A DNA stretch of 64,000 bases. Origin: Hormiphora californensis (lineage: Eukaryota > Ctenophora > Tentaculata > Cydippida > Pleurobrachiidae). The notes below the pieces were generated by a model. That model had not been told where the DNA came from. It did no database searches and was given only the letters and a program-made list of their open reading frames with translations. This document shows positions 35,456 through 48,483 of the stretch, piece by piece (position 1 is the first letter of the stretch; each line of letters begins with the position of its first letter). Location: contig CM035354.1 of the NCBI GenBank assembly GCA_020137815.1, positions 186,001 to 250,000 of the forward strand. Direction: 5' to 3'. The position numbers and the translations under genes are program-made.

Positions 35456-37574
35456 ATGTCAGCAAGATACCGAGCAGCGCTTGAAATAAACAACAAAACA
35501 TTAAAGTTTCTACCAAACAAACCAAAACGGAAAAAGCGCCGTCCCCGCTATGTTGAACCGGCGTAAGTTTCACAAAATATTCAAATTCATAGTTTGACAC
35601 CACTCCCATAAACGAACTATATTTTAGGCTTCTGAGATATCTCAAAGATTCTCTGACTGAGTGGGAGTTAAGAGGAGGTCCTCCAGAGACCCTTGTCGAC
35701 CAGATCTTACGCTCATTTGATAGAAAATACAACGATTTAAAGTTTGATGTTCCGCTCAAGGAAGATCCACCGAGAACAGTAACTGCTCGGGAGTGCCCAG
35801 AATTTGATTGGGCGAAAACAGTTGCACACACTTTACAGCAGGGAGAGAGAGAACATGTTTGTGTTTTACTTGTGCCAATGGTCATGAAGCCGAAGGAGAA
35901 AGAGGTCAGTGTGATCCTAAAACAGCTCGGTTGCACAATTTAATTTGAATTTTGAAGAAGAGGAATCATGATCATCAACTAAAAAGGATTAAAACATTTA
36001 GTTTTTCAACTTTATTTCAGGTCGTTGCCTCTCACATGTCTGGACACTTCCTGATACGTGACCAGCATTTCTCACATTCTGTGAATGCATCATGTGTGTT
36101 GAAACAGCTACACTGTCTCACAAAACTTGCAATCCCAGGAACACTAACCTTCAAATGTCAATCGTTTATTGAGGTAATATTTTATTGATATTGTCATTAT
36201 ATTTCCTTTGTAGGGCCCGATCAAAAATCGTTTATGTTGAGGTGTGACAGGGCTAGTGGCCACTAATGGCTTGCTTGTTGCCGCTAATTCATTTCAAGAT
36301 ATAATGGATGGATTATGATTCTTTGAGTCTCATACTGAATATGCGGTACCTTACTACTACCTACTTGTCAAGTCTGACAAAGTAACCATGGCAATACGTG
36401 TTTCAGATTATTGGTATAAACGGATTTACATTCCATCTCTACCCCGCTGTACCGCGGCAAACTAACCATTCAAATTCTAACTTCATTACTCTATCAACAC
36501 CAAACCGGTTCCAGCACCTCGGTGAAAAGGTTCAGTTTTTGTCAAAAACTTTTTAACGGTTAACATGAATGACAACGATTAAGTGAAAAACACCTCTCGA
36601 CTCTCGTCATGAATTAGAATATTATTATTATACGCTTGCAGTGAATATACCGTGTGTTTTTAATCGATGGCTAGATTTTACTATTAATCTAATCGCTATC
36701 TTCCCCCACCTAGGAACTGAGAGAGCAATGGCTGTGTCCAGGCGGGCGAGGCACCTGGTGCCCAGTCTCTCTATCCCTTCTGTCAGACCCCTCTAAGGTA
36801 TCCCATTTCACCGACTGTTACCATAGCAACCCCAGCTCCACATAACAGAACTCTCAACTCCCAATTCGATTTTAGGAACGTTTCGAGTCCTTTACGAATG
36901 GAGTGTTATTGCTGGCTGAGCTGCGGCTCACACACGCTCTCTCCCTGAGTTATGAAGATGTTCTAGCACTTGTTTCGACGGTCTGGAGAGATAGAGATAT
37001 GAATGGAGAGAATAATGTTCTTCCACTACATCATATATTCACACTATCTCTCCGACTTCTAACTCATGTTCTACAGAGGTTTGAAAACGCACTCCAATTA
37101 ATCAGTTTATCCGTGTTCTTCTGTCGTCTTGTTGACTAATCGATATACGAGTGCATATATCGTGGCCATTCAAGTTTCAATTGTCACACCAACATCTCTC
37201 TGGCGCACTTTTCTCCCTCGGATCACTGCGCGCGAAATCCGAACAGCTTTGTGACTGTGAAAAGCACACAATCCTCATATAATTGCGCGGCTCATTTCAA
37301 CCACCTGTTTTTCAGTTCGCGTGTGATTCGGAGAGGTGGCGAAGTGGCCTTGAGGAAGTTGGTATTTGGGAGATGTGAGAAATACGATGGCCGAGTACGT
37401 GATATCCTGAAGGTGTGTATGATGTTCAATAAAATGGAACTATGTGAGGAGTTTGAAGGGCTGTTGCCGCCCCCGAAGATGAACAGTTTTAGTGAAACAG
37501 GAATTGGAAGTGATAGTGATAATGAAAACGAAGAGGAAGAGATGCAAGAAGATGAAGATGTTATTTCTGATTAG
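35456..37574 (+). CDS. Unrecognised 360-residue protein, 6 exons, complete
   Basis: Exons 35456-35562, 35628-35904, 36021-36173, 36714-36797, 36876-37078 and 37316-37574 join in frame with GT-AG introns from ATG to TAG (361 codons). The N-terminus has a basic cluster (KPKRKKRRPR) that could act as a nuclear signal. The middle is mixed alpha/beta with WELRGGPPETLVDQILRSFD, HVCVLLVPMVMKPKEKEV and LKQLHCLTKLAIPGTL. The last exon ends in a highly acidic tail (SDSDNENEEEEMQEDEDV). I see no catalytic or metal-binding motif and cannot name a family. Consistent splice phases and codon character argue that it is a real conserved gene, possibly nuclear. The next gene downstream, the LIM gene, converges on it. 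Confidence 0.8.
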
Positions 37575-37953
37575 TTGTCCCACTTTATAAGACATGCCTT
37601 ATCAATTTGTGAACAAAATATCAACAAAAACAAATAACATTTTAAAACAGTTCGTCAGTTCCCGCAATTTGCCCGTAAACTCTACGGAATTTATCGATCT
37701 CATTCTCACACACCGAATAATCAAACATTGGAGGCCAGGTATCCCTGGCCTGATCAGAATAGGCCTGACCCTTGGATTGACTCATCGATATACGCCGGAG
37801 CCATGCAAGTGATTCGTAACATTAAGACGTAAAAACACATAAAAACATGAACCCTCAGCTCCTATTAGTATTCATAATTCAAATCCTATTAGTATTCATA
37901 ATTCAAATTGTCATTCCAGACCAGCAGGCCCAGCTGGCACGGATTCACTCGAG
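37575..37953. other. Convergent spacer
   Basis: AT-rich, with a duplicated CTATTAGTATTCATAATTCA. No gene is seen. It presumably holds the 3' UTRs of both flanking genes. Confidence 0.5.
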
Positions 37954-39940
<1,987 letters not shown>

Positions 39941-40310
39941 CTCACCAGTGGCTTCTCCCCCTATAATACATCCGTGTCACAATTTTGTTTTAGGGGCCTC
40001 GGGCAAGCCTATCCAATTCAGTAATATAGGATGGCTCATTATTGATTATGGGGCAAAAGGCCCCCAGTGTGGCTGCCACTATACTTTCTACTACTAATTA
40101 GGTCCAGGAATGACGTTCCCCAGTTAGGTACAACACGTCGGAAGCCCAATTACTACACAGTTCCGATGACCCAATTACCAGCTAGGTCTAGGATGAAATT
40201 GCACTCCATCCCAGTACATGGATCAATTAGCACCGGTCCAATTACATCACCCAGATCCTTTAGGGGTCTGATTACCGACATACCAGTTGGCAGACAGTCA
40301 TCAGCTGGAG
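39941..40310. promoter_or_regulatory. Putative shared upstream region with clustered CAATTA sites
   Basis: Divergent spacer between the LIM gene and the small gene at 40387. CAATTA occurs repeatedly (about 40149, 40172, 40225 and 40239), which would suit homeodomain proteins. Regulatory role is inference. Confidence 0.35.
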
Positions 40311-40318
40311 TATAAATA
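40311..40318 (+). promoter_or_regulatory. TATA box
   Basis: TATAAATA, 69 bp before the ATG at 40387, followed by a CCACCACCAACAACTACAAC-type leader. Good context for a polymerase II start. Confidence 0.55.
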
Positions 40319-40386
40319 CCAAGATCAGTCACTTCAGAATTATCTACCACCACCACCAACAACTACAACAGCTAACAACTACAACA

Positions 40387-40725
40387 ATGTCTTCATCTAT
40401 CAACAACATCATTTGTACCAGACCCTCCTCTCCCACTTCCTCAACAACCTCTGACACCGACTCTTCCTGTGATACCCACCCCTTTGTGAGCTACGCAGTA
40501 CGTCTCGGATACACCCCTGATCTAGCTCAACACGCAGTGAACACCCTAGGAGAGGACGCTATTACCAACGATCTTCTTATCATGGTGATATCCCTGGCTC
40601 AGAGGACAACAGCACGAGAGGATGACCGGAGAAAGGTGCGACATTGGAGGCCACAGAACCGATGTTGGGGCTACCGGGAATCATCACTCTGTCAAGTATA
40701 CAATTCTGATGCTGCTTCACATTGA
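40387..40725 (+). CDS. Small protein (or first exon) with UBA-like motif
   Basis: A 112-codon frame. The Ser/Thr-rich start (MSSSINNIICTRPSSPTSST) precedes a helical segment, YAVRLGYTPDLAQHAVNTLG followed by EDAITNDLLIMVISLAQ. This resembles the UBA-like (CUE-related) three-helix module found before the NYN nuclease domain of Regnase/N4BP1-type proteins. No nuclease domain is seen downstream in this window. Either the gene continues through an unrecognised splice (a GT lies after GACCGGAGAAAG at 40636) or this is a small UBA-only gene. TATA box and leader support transcription. Confidence 0.5.
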   Translation: MSSSINNIICTRPSSPTSSTTSDTDSSCDTHPFVSYAVRLGYTPDLAQHAVNTLGEDAITNDLLIMVISLAQRTTAREDDRRKVRHWRPQNRCWGYRESSLCQVYNSDAASH

Positions 40726-41443
40726 ATACCGTACGTGTTCAATGATCCAGGAGTATGTAACTAACGATCAGCTGTTACCATGGTAACCTTGGATAAATGA
40801 CGATGTTTGTGACTCGACTTCCTAGATCCTGCACAGTGCACCATTCAGAATTAACATCTGTCGTGTGGCCAATGCACTTCATCCTACAGACAATGTAGTA
40901 TTACCCATGAGAAAGAGATTGAGCGAGCTATTTGTGTTGTATTATATTTGAATCCTATTATAGGAATTTACCTACCATTCTGGACAACTGATATTATTTT
41001 CAAACCCCCAAAAGCTTCGAGTCTCCTTTCTCTCATCTAGCACTCTGGTAATTGCTATCGAAAGCATCGTGAAACTTGACCCTCGCTCCACGTGGAACAA
41101 GCAAGAAATCTCGTACTTTGAGTACTCAACAATACGCTTTTTCTAGAACGTACCCCAACACCGATAATTTGGGACCACTTTTCTCTAGAAGCTTCTTGAA
41201 ACTCTTCCCGGTGATCCCACTTCTTTCTCCTGATCTATCTCCCTGAATTCTCTTGGAATTCATGGCATTCTTAACCATGTTCATTATTAATGCCATGAAT
41301 GGGACATAACAAGCCTTATTTGGAAACTGCTTGATAGGTCTAGACTAGACTTTGAGAAAAATATGCTCTCTATTGTAGTCTCACTATTTCTCTTTTTCTC
41401 TCCCTCTCTGTCTCTACTTCTCTCCACATCTCTCTCTTTCCCT

Positions 41444-41555
<112 letters not shown>

Positions 41556-41589
41556 CATCGCAATTTCATACACATTCCTTCAAGACAGT

Positions 41590-41770
41590 GCAATTAATAA
41601 CCAATATCTTCGTCAATAAACATATCTCGAAGCACTCTGTGATGTGTCCAACTAACCTACACCCATACTTAATATGCAACTTCTCAATCTTTCTCAAATC
41701 AGCTGTTTTCCCATACTCCCAGCTGTAGTACCCGATATAGAATAATGGTGTTAATAATTTACCATGCCCC
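41590..41770 (-). pseudogene. Possible LINE reverse-transcriptase C-terminal relic
   Basis: The minus-strand frame has GKLLTPLFYIGYYSWEYGKT followed by DLRKIEKLHIKYGCRLVG. It resembles the segment after the RT fingers in LINE-type elements (a YGSEVWG-like motif, then IEKVHLKF-like). The match is weak and no catalytic motif is present. Confidence 0.3.
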
Positions 41771-42133
41771 AAACTTACAAGGAAATTCTTTTGTTCAAAA
41801 GATGTGTGACAGGTCCGAGATTTGAGAAGGCGATCACATATCCCTCCATGAATCGTATCACATTTCCTTTTTAGAGGATCCAATAGTCCCTGCACCGGGT
41901 AAATCAGTTAGAACAATTCCTCCAACAAAAAGTGGACCCAGCTCCCGGAGGGCCTCCCCCAACTATGTAACAGTGAACACAAATGTGAATTAACTCAGAT
42001 AATTTTTTAGGGATCCCTATCGATATAAATATCTTTCATGGAGCTCTTTCAGGAGCTGTAAAACCCTTGCTCGACCCTCTCTCACCCAATTCACCCTTCT
42101 ACCCTGTCACAGCATTGACCTGACAGCTTTCAC

Positions 42134-43881
42134 CTACCAAATATTTGGGGTTCTTCTTCTTCAATTTCCTCTTCAGATTCAACAGCATATCCTTCCGACC
42201 AAGAATCACTGCCGAGTTTAGCTGCAACTTCCGTTTTGCACGTGCATCTAGTGACTCCAGGGAACCTAGATCTGTCTCCGCACTGGATTGGCTCAACCAC
42301 TGGGACCTGTTCAAGGGAGGTCTAATAATATAATCTCCCAGGGAAACGAGAAAACTCCTCATAATTCTAATTAGAAACTAGTTAGTAATTCACTCATCTA
42401 ATTAGTAACTAACTAGTAACTCACTTCCCCTAAACTAATAAGTATTACTCACTCTCCCCCTAATAATAGTAATTCACTCTCCCTCTAATTAGAAACTAAT
42501 TAGTAATTCACTCATCTAATAAGTAACTAATTAGTAACTCACTTCCCCTAAACTAATAAGTATTACTCACTCTCCCCCTAATAATAGTAATTCACTCTCC
42601 CTCTAATTAGAAACTAATTAGTAATTCACTCATCTAATTAGTAACTAATTAATAACTCATTTCCCCTAAACTAATAAGTATTACTCACTCTCCCCCTAAT
42701 AATAGTAATTCACTCTCCCTCTAATTAGAAACTAATTAGTAATTCACTCATCTAATAAGTAACTAATTAGTAACTCATTTCCCCTAATACTATTAGTAAC
42801 TTACTCTCCTATGCTGGTATTTGACATAGAGTATCGTCCCCGACTGGAATCATCAGAGGTACATGGCCTCCTTGAGTCCAACTCATCATCAGTCACCACA
42901 GATCTGTTTAAGTAGAACGCGTTGCTTCGTTTTATCTGAATATCAGGGGAGAGGTTGGTAATGAATTTACCAATCCCTTGCCAGCGCGCGAGGGGTTATT
43001 TCGTAACCAAGGGAGGGGATAATGGTAAATGTATGAAGGTGGGAACTAGCAGCTGGTTGACACCGACCCCCAGAACCATGTGTATTGTATAGATTTCACA
43101 ATTATAGAGGTATATCTTTAAGATTTGGTGACATAGACACCTGGCGCGACCAAGATTGGGGTCGCGCCAGGTGTCTATGTCACCAAATCTTAAAGATATT
43201 CACTTACCCTTCGTGGTTTCTTTTTCTTGTCTGTTATCTTCTCACGAATCACTTTACTCCGGTCGATAGCTGCTGTGTCTTCTATGTACCTGTGTGGGGG
43301 GGGGGGGTGTTACAACTTGAGAGATGCCTCTATGTACCTGTGTGGGGGGGGGGGGTTACAACTTGAGAGATGGTGTTATAGAAGGTGTCCACCTTTCCCT
43401 CTCTCCTTATTCTCAACACGGGGCGATGTTTGAGCTTGACAGGTCCCCCAGAATATATGACAGTTCTTCCGTCTTAACCCTCTCTTCGCCACGATCAAAC
43501 AATCTCGACATCCGTGTTTGGCACAAATAAATGCCCAAAGAAATGTCAAGGAACTATAGGTCACCGGCTATAACAGACATGGTGGATTATAGTCCTCCAA
43601 GCCCCTTACCTACTACGTTCTAACCAGCTCCTTTACAATATGTGTGTGAGGAGGGTTCGAACTAGGAACCGACCGAATCAGGAAATACTGGTACCTGATT
43701 GGCTGATAACCAGTCACGTGACCTAAATAACGAGTTCTGATTGGTTGTTTACTTGTTTCGGTCGGTCCCTGGTTCGAACAACAGCTACTTACCTAATGCC
43801 CGAAAAGCTCACAACAGAGGACGCATTGGACGGTTTCCGACGTCGGACAAGATTGATCATTGGAAAGCGGTACAAATCAAA
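42134..43881 (-). CDS. Unrecognised gene, four internal exons
   Basis: Exons in transcript order: 43881-43793, 43289-43208, 42935-42805 and 42321-42134. All have GT-AG borders and compatible phases (AG|G, complete, GA|A), so the exons belong together. The product reads FDLYRFPMINLVRRRKPSNA, then IEDTAAIDRSKVIREKITDK, SNAFYLNRSVVTDDELDSRR and LKRKLKKKNPKYL. It is basic, Ser-rich and without obvious domains. RRRKPSNAS and RRPCTS look like basophilic kinase sites. A cytoplasmic linker or disordered scaffold region is likely. Both ends are missing: upstream exons may be lost in the gap at 44740-44839, and the last donor needs a further exon below 42134. Confidence 0.65.
42371..42790. repeat. 118-bp satellite, about 3.6 copies
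   Basis: The marker AGAAACT recurs at 42373, 42491, 42609 and 42727, an exact 118-bp period. Each unit is built from TAATTAGTAA-type motifs. It lies in an intron of the unrecognised minus-strand gene. Confidence 0.9.
42955..43013. mobile_element. TTGGTAA-family MITE, degraded copy
   Basis: TTGGTAATGAATTTACCA at the left and TTATTTCGTAACCAA at the right, around CCCTTGCCAGCGCGCGAGGG. Flanks give no clean duplication. Confidence 0.5.
43112..43199. mobile_element. Perfect 40-bp-stem hairpin element
   Basis: Arms 43112-43151 and 43160-43199 are exact complements around the 8-nt loop AAGATTGG. The core GTGACATAGACACCTGGCGC is shared with copies at 46790-46856 and 49947-50021. A fragment may lie near 8305. 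Confidence 0.8.
43663..43771. mobile_element. 109-bp hAT-like MITE, copy 4
   Basis: Ends TAGGAACCGACCGA and TCGGTCGGTCCCTG. Exact 8-bp duplication GTTCGAAC at 43655-43662 and 43772-43779. It lies in an intron of the unrecognised minus-strand gene, 21 bp beyond an exon's donor. Confidence 0.9.
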
Positions 43882-44269
43882 CTGCAGCAACGGGGAGAGT
43901 GTTTTTTCTTCCTAAGAATCAGGTCATGCAAGATTGAGCAATCAAAAACCAAGAAACTTCCTCGTTTTTTAAGAAACTAAACAAGGAATTTCTTTCTGAA
44001 ATGCGTGATCATTTGAAAGTTTCTTACTAAACCGTAAAAGGATAGCACGGTATGGTAAGACGTTAAAAGGTAGATTTATAACAAGGATCGCAAGACGGCA
44101 AAGAAAAACTGAGACATTCCTCAGCCGGGTGCAATTATATTATAGCTGTGGACCCTAAAAAGGAATTGTACACCGTAAAGAGACGACGCGGAGTGCTGCG
44201 TGCAATCTGTCACGGCAGATTATGCCGACGTCAAGATATACAGAGTGCATTTGGTATGTGGCTGAGAGG

Positions 44270-44393
<124 letters not shown>

Positions 44394-44739
44394 TAGCAAA
44401 GAAGGCAGTTCAATCAGCGGGAAGAAGCTCTATCTCTACTCCCCCGTCTCCATAACTTGGTCAGACAATCATGGTTACTGCTACATGCTGCAATTGCTAT
44501 GTCCAAAGAAGGAGCAAAATTGAAGTTGCAGTAGAGATATTTCTCTCTCTGATCTCTGATCTCTCTATCTCTCTCAACCTCTCTCTCTGACCTCTCTGAT
44601 CTCTGATCTCTCTCTCTCTCTCTCGGTCCATTACACGCACCACTCCCGCATGGGGCCGTAAGGTCCCTGCTGGCTTGAGCCCTATCTGTTCTAGGCCCCC
44701 TCGATTAAATTTTTAAAACATTCTGGGGGGTTTAAAAGA

Positions 44740-44839
44740 NNNNNNNNNNNNNNNNNNNNNNNNNNNNNNNNNNNNNNNNNNNNNNNNNNNNNNNNNNNNN
44801 NNNNNNNNNNNNNNNNNNNNNNNNNNNNNNNNNNNNNNN
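44740..44839. other. Assembly gap (100 N)
   Basis: Exactly 100 N, the usual placeholder for a gap of unknown size. Sequence on the two sides may not be truly adjacent. Confidence 1.
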
Positions 44840-46885
44840 CGTTTCAGAGATTCTCTGTCTCTGCTCGTCAAGATTCTATCGCTTCCACTGATTTGAGTAC
44901 ACAGGTATCGTGAATACTAAAACTGGTGGTGAAACATTGTAGCTACTCTTAAGATCCCCAGTTTGACTGGGATCCGAGTCACATCCCGAGAACAGGAGAC
45001 TAGAAGGCACGTACATTCTGGCATCCCTTTGAACCCCGTGTGTTATATATGGGCTGACCTTCTGAAGTTACCCCAAATTACCCCCCACAATGTTAACTCT
45101 GGATAATTACAATGTACCAGAAAAAATACAATGGAGATATTTGCCCAAGGGAGAGCCGGGTGATGGGGTTCAGGTTGCAATCTGAGTCAACAAAAGGGGA
45201 CAAACTAGAAAGTATAAAGGTAAGAGAGCGAGCTAGAGAGAGAGAGCGAAGAGAGAGAGAGAGATAGAGCTAAGATAGTGAGGAGCGAGAGGAGCGATAT
45301 ACGAGAACTATAGATATATCGCTATCGCGAGAGCGAAGATATAGAGAGAGATAGAGACTGCTAGACGCTACTCTCTAGATCAGCGGTGAGTAGATAATCG
45401 CGCGATAGCTCTAGCATAGATCGAGATATAGACCTATAGAATATATATCGAGATCTCTCTCTCATCTTCTTCTCTCTCCTCTTCTCTTCCTCTTATCTTC
45501 TTTCCTCTTCTTCTCTTCTCTTTCTCTTCTATCTCTCTCCCTTTTCATTTGTTTCCCCCCGTTTTTTTTTTTTTTTTGGTTGTTAAATACAGCAACTACA
45601 CCACCTTAACCTATTGCCTGTCTTAAAATACTGCCCGGAAAACCTATTAGCGATAGGGTAACAGATGAAAAGGATCCGAGACTTCAGCCAATCTGGAACC
45701 CTAAATGTTCGTACCACAGCTCTCTTTACCACGTTCTCTCTTTTTTCTCTCTATACCCCTCTCTATCTCTCTATCTCTCTAACATTTTAACTTTGCTTCA
45801 ATCACAAGCCTTCTAGGTATATTGGCTATCGTGAACCCCCCTCTTCATTCCCTATCTCTCTGTCTATCAGTACCTCTTTCAAATGAAGCAATGGTCTCTC
45901 TCTATCTCTCTATCTCTCTATCCCTCTCTCTATCTCTCTATCTCTCTATCTCCCTTACTCTCTCTCTCTCTCTCTCTCTCTCTATCGAAGAGAGAGAGAG
46001 CTCTCTCTCTCTCTTCGATAGCCAAAGTGGGGATAATCGATAAATATTGCCCCAGCTGCTTCAATAGCATTACGTTATTCACAATTCATATGGACACTCA
46101 CGTCATTGTTCAAGCCAAAACTAGACAGGTACAGCTGTAAACTAATATCGAGCCACCCCGCCCCATCCCTTGACCTGCTCATATATTTTACCCATTACAT
46201 TCCCACTCTGACGTGCAACACATGTCTTCCAAATCATCATCCAGCTCCATAAACGGACTGGCAACATACCAGCCGCATCTATATACACACACAGGATGTC
46301 TTCCAACATATATGCTCCGGCTGCCCCTCCCCATTTGCCCTATGAGGGATAGGCTGACCCTCCCCAGCACTTGAATTGTTCATACTCAACCCATCCCCGC
46401 TCTGTGAGAGATGTGCATTACACGGCCGCTTGTAGTGGGAATACGGTAATGGAAAACGGAGACACTGTATGAAGACGCGCAACCGTGGCCAATCGGCGCG
46501 TTAGTACGTGCTGACAAAAAGTACTTTTAACAGATTGTTGACAAAAGCCCTTGCGCGTTACGCAAATTCCGCGCAGATTACTGTATTTTGCATTACCGTA
46601 TTTTGACTGCAAGCAGCACTGTTACCAATCACTGCAAAAACTGTAATATCGATACTGTACGGACCCCCATATTGGTTGTTGAGCAACATCATACCGCCAT
46701 TTATGAACTATGCTGGCCCACATATTATAACGTCATAATTTAGATACGTTACAAGCTGATCCCCCATATTACGTCATAATTTAGATACCGTGACATAGAC
46801 ACCGTGTGCGACCAAGATTGAGTGTGCGGGGGTCGCGCCAGGTGTCTATATGTCACCAACTGACCCCCCATATTACGTCATTTAG
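44840..46885. other. Gap-flanking simple-sequence region
   Basis: Irregular AGAG/TCTC patchwork (45220-45560), CT tracts (45890-45982) and AT-rich sequence. No supported exon. The motif CATATTACGTCATAATTTAGATAC is present twice and partly a third time (about 46702-46885), the last copy abutting the acceptor at 46885. Confidence 0.45.
46790..46856. mobile_element. GTGACATAGACACC hairpin element, copy 2
   Basis: GTGACATAGACACC at the left and GGTGTCTATATGTCAC at the right, with the shared inner motif GCGACCAAGATTGAG. It lies 29 bp upstream of CBM exon A. Confidence 0.7.
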
Positions 46886-48134
46886 AGACCTTGTGTACAA
46901 CGAGAAAGTCCTTCTTGAGAGGGGAATGATGGAGGTCCGATCTAAGATAACAATCCGTAAAGAAGCTAGCAACTGGACATTCACTATTTTCCTCGATAAA
47001 CCCGTCAAGTGGACGTCATTTCTGGAACTGTAAACTAATCTCCCACAACGAATACAATACCGTAAGTTCCACCCTCTACCTTTCAGGAGCCTGGATTTCA
47101 CCCAAAAGGACTGGGAAGATGGCAATATAAATCTGAGGGCGGTTGTTACTATTTCAAAAGAGGCAAATAACTGGACCTATACCATGTTCTTCACGAAGCC
47201 CGTGAATATTAAGACTTACTGGGGCTGCAAGGTCATCAGTTCTAATGAGTACAAGACAGTGAGTCAAATTGCATTTCTCCCCCGTACAACCATATATGGG
47301 CCCATTTAAACCTGGCGATGATTGCGTTTCTTCAAGTCATGTTACTGGTGGTAGTATATTGGCCATATATAACGACATTCACTTGCTGGACGGTTGCCCA
47401 TTTAATAGCATCCTTCTTCTTGCTTTACTAACTCATACTAAAAGGTTATCTATAAAGCTGTCTACTACTGCAGACTGCCATGCAGAGCTGATCATTTATC
47501 TGAGAGTGAGACAGTAACTCTGCAGTTAGTAATGGTAAATTTCTTGCCATGTCTCGACTTATAATAACCCTTCAAAATATATACGACCCATCATTTTAAC
47601 CTCCTCAAACTGCCTTTCTACTAAACTATATCAAGTACTGTCTGCCAAAAATTAAATTATCTTCAGATCTGGACCTTTGGACCGATGCCCTGGACTAAAC
47701 ACGTGAAGCCCGGCCAGAAGATCTCTCTGGGTTTCAATGGCAAGTTTGAGAACGACGGAGAGCGACCACAAACCGTCACCAAATCTTTCGTTGGTAAGCT
47801 ATATAAAATGGTGGTAAAATGATCCTGTCAGAGCATTGGCAGCTGCATATCCTATTCTCATTTCTCTCAAATAATAATTGCGCACGAGAACTGTGGTCAG
47901 AGCATTGGTCAGAGCATTGGCCTGGCAGATAATATCTCCTCCTATCCTTACACATTGTTTAATACGGATATTTGCTCTTTTCAGAGGCGTAAACGAGTGA
48001 ATGCCCTGCAGCACGCGAGGAAGAAATTGCACAGCCATTTGTTCCAATTCCGTATTTCAAGAATAAATTATTCAATAATAAGCTAATTACGTCGTAATAA
48101 CAATATTGTCTTTTTTCTAGAAAGTGGAGATTAA
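46886..48134 (+). CDS. C-terminal exons with a CBM2-like carbohydrate-binding module and a duplicated exon
   Basis: Exon B 47088-47258 (acceptor AG at 47085-47086, one split-codon base first), exon C 47667-47793 and exon D 48121-48134 join to end KSFVESGD-stop. The reading LRAVVTISKEANNWTYTMFF, NIKTYWGCKVIS, then HVKPGQKISLGFNGKF has the tryptophans, the PG turn and the GFNG strand of a CBM family 2 fold, which binds cellulose or chitin. Exon A (46886-47061) is a homolog of exon B (MEVRSKITIRKEASNWTFTI, then WNCKLISHNEYNT) with one surplus base near 47023. Its donor is only 25 bp from exon B's acceptor. Both begin in the same phase and end on a codon boundary. Upstream exons (signal peptide, perhaps a catalytic domain) are not visible; the gap at 44.7 kb may hide them. 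The CBM2 call rests on motif pattern only. Confidence 0.6.
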
Positions 48135-48334
48135 GTTAAAAAAGAATAAAAAATACACAGATCACAGCTGCTACCAAGCAAAGGTGCCTGGTGCACAATC
48201 ATCAGACGCAACAACGTGTACAACGCTATATCAGTTCACGCACCCTTATAATTACCCCACAAAATATGCCATCAAACTCTACCCTGATACATGAGTGTCT
48301 CATTCCCCCTCTCTTTCTCCTAGTTTCTCTCTCT

Positions 48335-48337
<3 letters not shown>

Positions 48338-48403
<66 letters not shown>

Positions 48404-48444
48404 TCTCTCTCTCTCTCCTTCTCTCTCTCTCCTTCTCTCTCTCT

Positions 48445-48475
<31 letters not shown>

Positions 48476-48483
48476 CTTCTCTC
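48338..48483. repeat. (CT)n microsatellite
   Basis: CT array with regular CCTT interruptions in its second half. Confidence 0.95.

Noticed and set aside
43640-43662. GGGTTCGAACTAGG resembling a tRNA T-arm
   Set aside because: No acceptor, D-arm or anticodon arm around it. The text is a MITE target duplication.
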